Below, one piece after another: positions 48,307 to 57,640 of a stretch of DNA of 64,000 nucleotides. The notes beneath the pieces were generated by a model, which did not search any database, was not told the origin of the DNA, and worked only from the letters and a program-made list of their open reading frames with translations. The position numbers were made by a program, and so were the translations under genes. This DNA comes from Jacaranda mimosifolia (lineage: Eukaryota; Streptophyta; Magnoliopsida; Lamiales; Bignoniaceae): the NCBI GenBank assembly GCA_018894105.1, contig CM032126.1, positions 7,343,001-7,407,000 on the forward strand, given 5' to 3'. How positions within the stretch are numbered: position 1 is the stretch's first letter; each line of letters opens with the position of its first letter.

Positions 48307-49865
48307 TATTTTGAAGATTGATTCAGTAAAATTAATTTAAGTTATTGTATAACTAAAATTTATCTAGATAGGAATATCCCTTGGATCAACACCATTGACG
48401 AAGATAATTGTGGATCCTGGTATTCCAGATGCACATCGACTAAAAACTTGGTGCATGATTTTCTTAAATAAATATGTTCAAAAAATTTGTGTTTTGTTAA
48501 CTTATTTCATTTTTTCAATTAGCTTATAATACTTCTATTCCATTGCATAGGAGAAGCAACAATCAGCATGCTATTGCTGATGCATTGATCCAAGTGAATG
48601 AAATTATGAAAATTCATAGAACTTCTTTATCACCTACTGGACATTATTTCCGATGTTGTGAGAACTGATAATGTATGGAACTATTATATGCTATCAGTGA
48701 AATTATATCAATATTATTTTTGCTTTAATTAGACAACACTTTAATGTTACTTTGTATTTAAATTGTGTCAATTGACTTACTAATTTATAAATTATGAAAT
48801 TTATATATGTTGAAAGATTCATGTTAAAAGTAAAGATTGAAGTCACTAATCAAGATCAAAAGTTCATTTACATGGCTTGTGAAAGTTGCAATACTTCATA
48901 TGCAGTTGAAGCAAATTGGCCAATAGATTGCCAAAAATGTGGTCAAACAACTTTGATAAGACCAAGGTAATTTGTTATCATGTATTCTAATTAGTTTGTA
49001 ATAGTATTTTATAAATAAGAATTTATTCCAAAGTTTTTAATATTTATTACATACTTTTATAGTAAAATAATATTAAATGCTCTATTTTCATATGTGGAAT
49101 AATCTTAGGGAATTAATTATTGCAAATATTGTTGATGAGACTGGATCTTTGGAAGCTACTGTCTTTGGTGATGATGCTGTGAAAACCATGAACATGAAAG
49201 CATGTGCAATTATGGAAATGCATAATATTGTAAGTTATTACATTATAATTTGTATTAATATATTCTTTAATTTAAGAGATAATATATCTTTATGCTATTT
49301 AAGGATGCTATACAAAATAAGTTGTTTGTAATTAAGCTGAAAAGATATTATAAGACAAGACATGATGGTGTGCATGCTCAGTACACAATTTTAAATCTGA
49401 TAAAAGATGCTAATAAGAAAAGCAACAATCTTATGGTATCTGCAAGTGATTTAGCTGAAAATATTTTGGAAGAAAGTCTACCAAATGATGCAAGCGGCAA
49501 AATGAGAGCTATGAAATGCTTGTTTTCTCCAGGTATGTTAAATTATAAACTAATATGTTATAAATATAAATAAATTAGCAATTTCAAAATCTATATTGAA
49601 AATATGCAACTATTACAAATATTGAAATAAAATTTTCATTCTTATGTAATGAGTAGATGTTGGTGATAATGAAGATGTTGATTCTTCATCTCAAAGAAAG
49701 AAAATGAAGCAAATTGTGACATGTATGAATCTAGAAGGTTTTATATTTTAAAACTTTTTATCAATTAATTCTTATTCTTACTAAAACAAAACAAATTTAT
49801 TGATATCATTTAAACTTGTTTTTAAAGATGAAGGTAAAAGCAATGAAGAAGACATCGGAAAATAG
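46480..49865 (+). pseudogene. RPA1-like single-strand DNA-binding protein carried by the Helitron
   Basis: RPA70/RPA1 binds single-stranded DNA through OB folds; plant Helitrons often carry a copy. Exons, by splice signals: about 46480-46621, 47489-47756, 47842-47938, 48057-48181, 48372-48450, 48551-48670, 48815-48967, 49108-49228, 49303-49531, 49657-49734 and 49828-49865 (TAG). The first OB fold starts MQNLLHIRDITPSFNSWSVK, continues TKILATIFDTTI and ISNACV; the third carries a zinc ribbon CESCNTSY...CQKCGQTT and IANIVDETGSLEATVFGD. A TAA replaces a codon after SAER (about 46570), the first intron lacks a GT donor (ACG|ATATTG), and exon 6 leads to a stop (CCEN*). It is probably a pseudogene, or is spliced differently at these points. 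Confidence 0.8.
48269..48306 (+). repeat. (CA)n(TA)n microsatellite in an RPA1-like intron
   Basis: About 13 CA units directly followed by TA units. Confidence 0.93.
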
Positions 49866-50418
49866 TAGTGCTGAATGAGATGGATGGGATTTATGCTATT
49901 TGTTTTTTGATATGACATGATCAAGAAAATTGTTATCTTGTTCCAGTTTTTTGCAAATATACAGTAAGTAGATCTTGTTTAGTTTTTTGTGGATCTACTG
50001 TAAATAGAATTGATCTCCAATGAGGAGACTAAAATCACTGTATCATATAACTACATTTTGGCACAAGATAAAATAGTTTCTTGATCTTTTATATTAAAAT
50101 ATGTAAAGAAGACATATATTGCTTAAATAGTTAGTTAATAATACTTCCAGTATATCCTTGTGTCTAAATCAGAAATATTAATGCCCTTTGATTTTGTGAA
50201 TCATTCATTTCTCAGTGTGTATTTGTTGAGTATTTGATTCAAAAGTAAGTTGTTTCCCTTCTCTTGCACTTTTTATTAATGCAAAAATATAAGGAGAGGA
50301 AGCCACGAATGATGGAGTACAAAGATGTAGAAGCAATTATTTTAATGATTTTTACTTTAGTCTGAAATTTTTCAGTATGTTAAAGATTGATTACTTAATA
50401 TTTGCTTCTTCATCTTTG

Positions 50419-50690
50419 TCAAATTGATTTTTTTAATGTAACAGATTTGATATTTGAGAATGAGAAACTAGAGTCCCTTAGATCATTCTCAACTAGCTTT
50501 TCTTTGATTAAGTCCCTTTCCTCCCATAAGGATTCTACTAACATGTCAATTAGATTAATTTTTCCAATTTTACGACCTTTATTCTTCCTTATCTTCTTCT
50601 TTGCTAGCTTCTCTACTTCTCCAGTTTTATCATATTTTAAGAAGTTCCTAACATGTGATTACATACTCGTGCATCATCATTGAAATACTC
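50419..50690 (-). CDS. Unrecognised Lys/Glu-rich open frame, possibly a captured exon
   Basis: On the minus strand an open frame of about 85-90 codons ends at TGA 50419-50421. It contains NFLKYDKTGEVEKLAKKKIR and LIDMLVESLWEERDLIKEKL. The composition (alternating Lys/Glu with few Cys/Phe/Ile runs) is more protein-like than other frames here. A second minus frame at 50780-50992 (ASEEIASSFLDFNIKLKVET, SRAVIETLLTNISDKKIWKSIW) could be an upstream exon of the same gene fragment. I do not recognise the family. Being inside the Helitron tail and antisense to its own genes, it could be a captured host gene piece. Confidence 0.3.
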
Positions 50691-51162
50691 TTAAGTCAAA
50701 TGATTAGAAGAGTTTAGCTATAGATTTTATCTATTTTCCTTGAACATAATGTTTTGTTAGTTCCTACAGTAATAGAAATCTATTTGACTATTTTTTTTTT
50801 CTTTTTCATATTAAGATGATTGATATACCATATGCTTTTCCAAATTTTTTTATCACTTATGTTTGTGAGCAAAGTTTCAATAACTGCTCTTGACATATCA
50901 CTTTCTTTTCCTTTTGTTTCAACTTTAAGTTTAATATTGAAGTCAAGAAAACTAGATGCTATTTCCTCAGAAGCATTGTTGCACCATGACAATTTTCATT
51001 CCTGTGCATCCTTTAATATGATTTTCCTGTGCATCCTTTCTTCGTCACGTACTTCCAGACACTCAATTTATAATCATCACCATCATCAAAGCTTGTTTCA
51101 GGTTAACATATATAGTAGCAGCAGAAATCAGCAAAAAAGAAAGGTTTTAAACTAATATACAC

Positions 51163-51206
<44 letters not shown>
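51163..51206 (+). repeat. (CA)n(TA)n microsatellite in the Helitron tail
   Basis: Same composite structure as the run at 48269-48306. Confidence 0.93.
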
Positions 51207-52560
51207 ACATGCAGAGGAGTTTGGCGTAGACTAGAATTCAAAGCACACAGAAACAATTGAGTAATTAAATTGGCAAATTTATGATTCATAAATAGCATTC
51301 AAAATGTTTGATTCCATTCTTCTTGTAGAATTCCCTAATTTTCTTCATTTGGTAAATCCCAATACCCAAGAACAAGAATCTATATACATATATATGCAAA
51401 TTATGTGTATGAATTGGTAGTTAAAATTTTTATGTATCAATCTTGTACTAGAAATACTATGCTGGTATAGGTGCTCTAGGCATCACTTCTTCAATTTATA
51501 TTTTCATTCTTAAAAATTCAGTAACTAATAAAATATTAGAAAAAGGAGAAAACAAAGTTGTACCTTATGAAATTTCTATATCCCAATTAAGCATCATATA
51601 CACAGTAGCAGTACACGTAACTGCAAAATCTGCAACTTAGAGAACAAGTTTCATGGAACAAAGAAAAAAGGATTTAAGAAAAAATATATAGCAAAAAAAC
51701 ACTTATGAATAAAAAAATATTAGTTCCACCGTAACTAAAAGTGCATATGCATACTTGAACACAAGCCACTCTTTGAGATTCAGAATCAATCACTAATAGC
51801 AAGGTTCACAAATAGAAGCTAAGTTGATTCCAGACTCATTTCACCGTCTGATTTTAAATGCATAACTAAATTGATTCCTCCTGCTGCTTTTATGCTAATT
51901 TTACTTTATTAAATAATATACATATATGAATATATTTATTTAGCCTAATTAATGAAAAGACTTGATAATGAAACCTTGAACTCATTTTTGATAGAATTCA
52001 TAGACGAATTGTTAAAAAAATAAAAAACACACTTTGGATTCAAACTGATATTTAAACATATACTATTCACATATTCGATCCAAGTGAAATATAAACATAC
52101 CACATCTTTCCTTGTCCTACTCTTTGAAATATGTTTCAACATATAAATTCATAAATTTTCACATTTCTATTAGTTTGTCAAATCTTATTCATTAATTTCT
52201 AATAGTAATTATTATGATACAAATTTTTAAAGTTTTTCAATCTTAAGAATATATTGACTACATATATTTAGTGTTATCTTGAATATTTTCGAGAACTCAA
52301 TATTAGATTGGTATTTTCTTTTATTTCAAAGTTATAGTTTCAAAAAACATACATTCTTTAAATTATATAGTCTGTTTGGCATATTATTTAATATTTTTAA
52401 TTTATTTTATTAATAATTATTTTTTACAAAATAACCATTATCAAAATATTTTTTTTTCACGAAACACAACCTCTATATTATAATTACAATTATAATAATT
52501 TATTCAACATTTAAATATCATTAATTTTTTAAAACATATATTTTTAATTATGCCAACAGG
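51207..52560. other. AT-rich Helitron tail without genes
   Basis: No coding or element signal was found. The CTGTTTGGCATATTATTTAATA-like stretch at 52371-52393 resembles small DNA-transposon ends, but no matching partner was seen. Confidence 0.45.
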
Positions 52561-52566
52561 CACAGC

Positions 52567-52596
52567 ACCACGCTTTGCGTGGTACGCCTACACTAG
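52567..52596 (+). other. Helitron 3' terminal hairpin and CTAG end
   Basis: Stem ACCACGC / GCGTGGT, loop TTT, spacer ACGCCTACA, end CTAG, next base T. The hairpin-to-end distance of nine bases is within the usual range for Helitrons. Confidence 0.85.
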
Positions 52597-52849
52597 TGTG
52601 TGTATATATATTATATGTAGTAATAGTAGTTGGTATCATCACTTTAGAAACCGTATGGCAATTCTGAAAACATTAGACAACAAACTCTAGTCCAAAATAG
52701 ATAGTTGCATTTCTATTGGGCCGAGTTCTTTAAATTGATTTCCATTTAAATTAGATTAGAGCCCATGCCCCAAATCAAAAGGATGAGACGACGTCGTGGA
52801 GTACGGAAACGTAGGTTTTACCTGGGTTTTGAATATTCTAAAGCGAAGA
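52597..52849 (+). promoter_or_regulatory. Upstream region of the uS17 pseudogene
   Basis: This gap between the Helitron end and the old start codon contains GGATGAGACGACGTCGTGGAG (52780-52800 area), a more GC-rich stretch fitting a former 5' leader. No promoter element was assigned. Confidence 0.35.
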
Positions 52850-54673
52850 ATGAAGTCGGTGGTGTCAAAGAAAATGTAGAAGTCGGTTGTGGTGGCGGTA
52901 GACTGCCTCTTCCACCATAAGCTCTACAACCGCTACATCAAGCGCACCTCCAAATTCATGGCTGACGACGAGCACAACCAATACCAACATCGGCGATCGA
53001 GTCCATACTATATTCGATTTTTCTCTCTATATCTCACAAAAGCACGTGCGAATATTCTCTTTGTAACCGATTTTTGGTTGTTTGGAATGAATGAATGCAG
53101 GTTAGGTTGGATCCTTCACGGCTGCTTAGTAAGCACAAGCATTGGGTCATGGCGGATATTCTTAAGAAAGCCACGATATGTATGTTGTTTTCAGGATATT
53201 CCAACACGCATAAGTGCAACAGAATAAAAGAATATCACAATTTAGATTATCAAAAATTTAATCAGATAATCATAAGATGACAAATGTGCGTTTTTATCAA
53301 ATTGAAATTCAATTATTTAGCATGTGTGATCAGAATAATTAAATTCAAATATAGCATGTATGATCAGAATTATAAGCACAATCAATCCAAGACAAGACAT
53401 AATTCATTTAATCAGATACGAGTCCAGGAAAAGCCAAAATTACAAATCAATCGAGGCAATAAACAATAAAGCATGCTTTCAGTATAATTGAATATAGATA
53501 CAAAATTTAAATGAAAAAATTAGCTTAAGGATCCTGTATTGTAACAGAATCAATCGGACAACCAAATCACAGAATTCTATTTGCCTTGAAGAAACAAGCG
53601 CCTCGACTCACCAGTGCAACGGGTACAACACTGCTCCTCCCAAGATGAGATGGGCCAAAACGATCAGGTCCACTCCGTCTCGTTCACCTCGAATAGTACT
53701 CAGTCGTCGGAATCAGAATCAGATAGCCAAGTCACCAGAATACAAGGATATTTAGACGAATATGAGAAAAGGGATATTTAGCCGTATATTAGAAGGTAGG
53801 AATAATAAGAGAAAGTTTCTGGATAATAAGGGGAACAGAAGAACGTAAGAACATAAGCAGAAGAGACTACCTTTGGCGTTTTTGGTGTGTTTTCAAGACT
53901 GCTAGAGGCAATCTATTTATAGAGGAGAATTAGGGCTGGCCAAGGGTAATGGGCCGATGGCCAAACCTAATTTCAACTAGGGTTTGACGGTTGTTTAGTG
54001 CTAATTAGGGTTTGACTAAGTAAAACCCTAATCTATATCCCCCATTATCCCTAAGAATCCGACTGATCTCCAACGTGCATGACTCGGTCAAGCCCTTATC
54101 CGATCAAGCCAATGGTTAAGTTCAAATTTTGACTTTTAATTTTCAAATTCAAAATTCCAATTGAATTTTGTCCAAAAAATTAAGACTGAAACTGAGACAT
54201 TCGCCCTAACGCCAGCGACCCGGATCCAGGGCCGGGAGGCGGCGGCGGCGGCGCACGTGTGGTCCACTTATATGAACCCTTTAAAGAACACTTTATCAAG
54301 CATACTTACTTGAGTCCAATATAAACTATTCCACACTAGCTTATAATACCAATGTGGGACATGTGAAGGGTTGAAATAACCCTTCAACTCCTCCACTTGG
54401 TTTTATAATACACAAGCAAGTCTCCACTATCTCAAGTTTCCTATGTGGGACAACTCATCATGTAACACTTCACCATTTCACTTCCTCTATTACACAAATT
54501 TCACCACCATAATTATCTTTGGATTCCAACCATAATTGGCATCCATCCAAAATTAATTAAACATGTAATTAGGCACAATTGTGCTAATTACAACAATATA
54601 TGTGCCGTCGTCTCTTGAAAAAGGACGTTTCTTCGCCATATGGTATTTCAACCGGCAAGGCCTCGTGAGGTGA
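52850..54673 (+). pseudogene. Mitochondrial-type ribosomal protein uS17 (RPS17) pseudogene, split by a solo LTR
   Basis: uS17 binds small-subunit rRNA. Exon 1 (52850-53000) reads MKSVVSKKM, a TAG at 52877-52879, then KSVVVAVDCLFHHKLYNRYI, KRTSKFMADDEHN and, after a one-base insertion near 52985, NIGDR. A GT-AG intron (53001-53100) follows, then [26 protein letters not shown]. The last few codons (IYVPSSLEK...) lie at 54596-54673, after the solo LTR 53181-54595. The Gln-to-TAG change, the frameshift and the LTR in the second exon mean no normal protein can be made. A four-codon deletion after MKSVV is likely relative to other plant copies. Confidence 0.78.
53181..54595 (-). mobile_element. Copia-type solo LTR inside the uS17 gene
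   Basis: Related to the LTRs of the neighbouring copia element: it shares TTTGCCTTGAAGAAA, the CACTCCGTCTCGTTCACCTCG-like block, two ATGTGGGAC motifs (54352-54360, 54442-54451) and the end AATTACAACA (54595). It is longer (about 1.41 kb) and diverged, so it is a different subfamily. The flanks are ATATG (53176-53180) and ATATA (54596-54600), a probable target duplication with one change. The left terminus should be TG, and TGTTG at 53183 is two bases further in, so that end is slightly uncertain. Confidence 0.72.
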
Positions 54674-54974
54674 TTATAGATTTTTTTTTTCTTGAATTGG
54701 TTTTTGTTTTGTATTTCCTGTTTTAATTGCTTGTAGAATTTATGAATTTGTACAGAAGAAGTTGGAGTGATACTGTTATAATTGGGTTGCCGGAGAAGAA
54801 ATTTTATGGATGATTAAGCTGTTCTTAGCTGAGCTAATCCATTACTAGCTTGTGAGGAGTGTTTTATATTCTAATGGGTGATACATGAGCTGCATGAAAA
54901 ATGTGATTCTAATTGTTTTTCCATCATATAGCTGGAATCAGGATCAATAAACTTTCAAACTTTCTGGGATAAAG
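54674..54974 (+). other. Former 3' flank of the uS17 gene
   Basis: Non-coding, T-rich sequence without recognised features. Its natural continuation is at 61632, on the other side of copia element 2. Confidence 0.4.
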
Positions 54975-55850
54975 TGTTGGAAGTATAGATTATAAACAAC
55001 AGTTTATAAAGTAATTATAAAATAATTTATAATCACGGGGCAGTGTTTGTAAAAATAATATTATAAATATTTCATAAAACGGCAAACAAATATTCCAAAA
55101 TTATTCAGTTGCAATTCAATTTAGCACAAACATAAACCAAAGCAAACATACCATTTTGGAATATAAGAACAGAAATACAAAGATCAGTATATCTAAATCT
55201 AGAACTTATCTCAAAGTTTTATATCATAACAGAACTCAGACCGAATCACCAAAATTTGATTTGCCTTGAAGAAATTATTGCCCCTACTAGTGCACAGGGT
55301 GCAGCGAAACTTCCTATAGGATAAGACAGTCTCAGAAGCCCTTTGGTGCACTCCAAAAGAACTTCACCTCAATCACCACTCAGTCGTCAGAAAATGATAA
55401 ACAACACTATTATAGAAATATATGAGAGGGATAAAAGAGAATCTGTTGTTATACCTTTAGTCTACACTCAGCAGACTAATTTATCAGCGCTAGGAGAGGA
55501 GTACTTTTGAAGTTATTTCCATGTGGGACAACTAAGGTAAGCATTATATATATTAGTAAAGTTTTCCAAACCTTTCTTTCTTTTCTAATGTGGGACAATT
55601 CATTTTAACTACCAATGTTCTCACAATTTTTGTTCAATTTTCAATGTGGGACACTAACTCCCCACAACTTTATCTTCAATAGCAATGTGGGACAAATCCC
55701 ACTTATAGAATTTATGCTTGTAAAACCCCTCATTACACTTCAAACATTTATAGATTTCGGCCAGTAATTGGCACTAAACCAAATAAATAAAACATCTCTT
55801 TAACATGTAATTAGCCCCAAATATCAATTAAATGGGTGCCAATTACAACA
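54975..55850 (-). repeat. 3' LTR of copia element 2 (left copy)
   Basis: Nearly identical to 60758-61631. ATGTGGGAC occurs four times (about 55519, 55587, 55642, 55682), which on the element strand reads GTCCCACAT. TATATATA at 55545-55552 lies about 33 bases downstream of the copy at 55587. Confidence 0.92.
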
Positions 55851-55860
55851 ATCCCCCACG
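55851..55860 (-). other. Polypurine tract of copia element 2
   Basis: On the minus strand CGTGGGGGAT abuts the LTR, the expected place for the plus-strand primer. Copia element 1 has GTGTGGGAT at the same position. Confidence 0.75.
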
Positions 55861-56470
55861 AATTCATAGTGTTGGACTATCAAAATTATCGTAACTTGCC
55901 TTCAGTAATGGTACCTTTTAGTTTGAACTACTGCCTAAGTTATCCAACTTATGCCACCACATGGACAAATGGATTTAGGCCTTGAATTTGGTCTTTGGAT
56001 GTATTGGCGTCCATTGGTAACAAGCTACATGGCTATACAGTAATCTTTAGGTTTGACACGTTATGGCCATGTGTCCCGATCTTGTATCATGAATGTTTTC
56101 AAGGAATAATCCATTTCCTCTAGTCACAGCCAAACAACTACATTTACTTAGTTGGGTATCTCCAGGGTTGCACTGCTTGCATCTCGTCAGTATGACTTGA
56201 CCCTATTCAGAGTCAGCACTCTTACTTTACTTGCAGTTAACAGTACCTTCCAGGTATGCCAGGGGACAGACTCAGATATTAAGGTATCGGTCAAGTTTAG
56301 GTGCAATTTGACACACTCAACAGCTTGTTTATACCACATTGAACCTTTCTTGTGGGATCTCCACTTGGTAAGTTAGGTTGCCACTGCAGGTGCATCGCTA
56401 ATGGGTTTTCAGTCCCATCCCCAGCCTGGATTTTTGGAATAAGGACAACTCAAGTCCTTTAGTCAAAGGA
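55861..56470 (-). other. 3' untranslated region of copia element 2
   Basis: Element sequence after pol. The open frame at 56152-56376 on the plus strand is antisense to the element and has no recognisable content. Confidence 0.5.
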
Positions 56471-57640
56471 TCGGCCATGTTGTGTTTAGATCCAATAGAA
56501 TCAATGGCCACAATCCTATCAGACACAAGCTTCCTTATGACTTTAGTCTAACTTGGATGTGTCTCTTGGTCTTTTGATTATACTTTGAACTTCTGATCTT
56601 TGCAATTGTGGTTTGACTATCACAATGCACTACAATTGCAGACAAAGGCTTACTAACCATGGGTAATTGGACCATCAGCCCATGTAGCCATTCAGCCTCT
56701 GTTCTAGTTGTGTCCAAAGCACATAACTTTGCCTCAAATATAGATCGAGTTATCAAAGTCTGTTTAGTAGACTTCCAGGAGACAGCACCTCCACCCAAGG
56801 TAAATACATACCTTGTACACCCATTACTACCAGAGTTTTTGGCTATCCAGCTAGCATCATTATATCCCTCAAGTACTACAGGGAATCTGCCATAATGCAA
56901 AGCAAGTGATGTTGTGCCCTTAAGATACCGAAGTACCCTATCCAAAGCCTCCCAACGGGTTCTATTAGGACAACTTGTATACCTCGCCAGCTTTGAAACT
57001 GCAAATGAGATATCCAGTCTCGAGCCATTTGCAAGATATTGCAAGCTCCCAATAATTTGAGAATACCTCAATTGAGACATAGGAATGCCACTTTCATTCT
57101 TGAAATAAGCCACAGAAGGATTATATGGTGTCTTAGCGATTCTACATTCCTTATAGCCCAATTTGTCAATTATCTTCTCAACATATTGAGATTGAGAAAT
57201 AGCTATACCTTCAGTTGATCGAATCAACTTGAGTCCAAGAATCACATTAGCTTCACCCATATCTTTCATTTCAAACTTACTTTTCAAGTATGACTTTGTC
57301 TCATTGATAATCTCAATGGTAAAATCAATTAATAAAATGTTATAAGCATAGTACAATACAATCATCACCTTTAACCTTATAGTAAATGCACTTATCATTA
57401 TCATTTATGCTGAAACCAAATGATAAAATAGTTTTATCAAATTTCTCATGCCACTGCTTAGGCACTTGTTTCAATTCATAAAGGGATTTAACAAGCTTAC
57501 AGACCTTTTGCTCGTTACCAGGAGCTATAAATCCCTCAGCCTGATCCATATAAATCTCTTCCTCAAGATCACCATACAAAAAAGCTGTTTCACATCCATC
57601 TGGTGAATCGAGTAACCATATACGGAACCTAGTGCTATAA
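56470..57640 (-). pseudogene. Reverse transcriptase / RNase H of copia element 2
   Basis: Copies element RNA into DNA. From the start of RT (about 57640) frames give MDQAEGFIAPGNEQKVCKLV, SLYELKQVPKQWHEKFD, then SFGFSINDNDKCIYYK. The active-site tetrad, usually YVDD, reads YAYN (about 57345-57360), so both catalytic aspartates are gone. Downstream are SYLKSKFEMKDMGEANVILG, YLANGSRLDISFAVSKLARY, LRYLKGTTSLALHYG and the RNase H end (GGAVSWKSTKQTLI; ADPLTKGL at about 56480). Shifts are at about 57580, 57370 and 56555. Confidence 0.87.

Larger units (their letters stand above)
41357..52596 (+). mobile_element. Helitron, about 11.2 kb, with Rep-helicase and RPA1-like gene
   Basis: The 3' end is clear: a 7-bp stem ACCACGC/GCGTGGT with a TTT loop (52567-52583), nine bases, then CTAG (52593-52596) followed by T, as expected for Helitrons. 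The likely 5' end is TCTAGTGTTACTATATAATA at 41357, followed by GGCGCCGAAGCGCG, a style common in dicot Helitrons. The base before it is T rather than A, so the 5' limit is less sure. Inside are a Rep-helicase pseudogene and a multi-exon RPA1-like gene, both on the plus strand and both known cargo of plant Helitrons. All copies are broken, so it is not autonomous now. Confidence 0.78.

Noticed and set aside
43301..49865. Possibility that the Rep, helicase and RPA-like genes mark a virus or plasmid insertion
   Set aside because: Rep plus PIF1 helicase plus RPA in this order with a hairpin-CTAG end is the Helitron signature; there is no capsid or plasmid gene.
50402..51155. Plus-strand open frames of 93 and 111 codons
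   Set aside because: They are Ser/Phe/Leu-rich mirror readings of minus-strand frames that look more protein-like.
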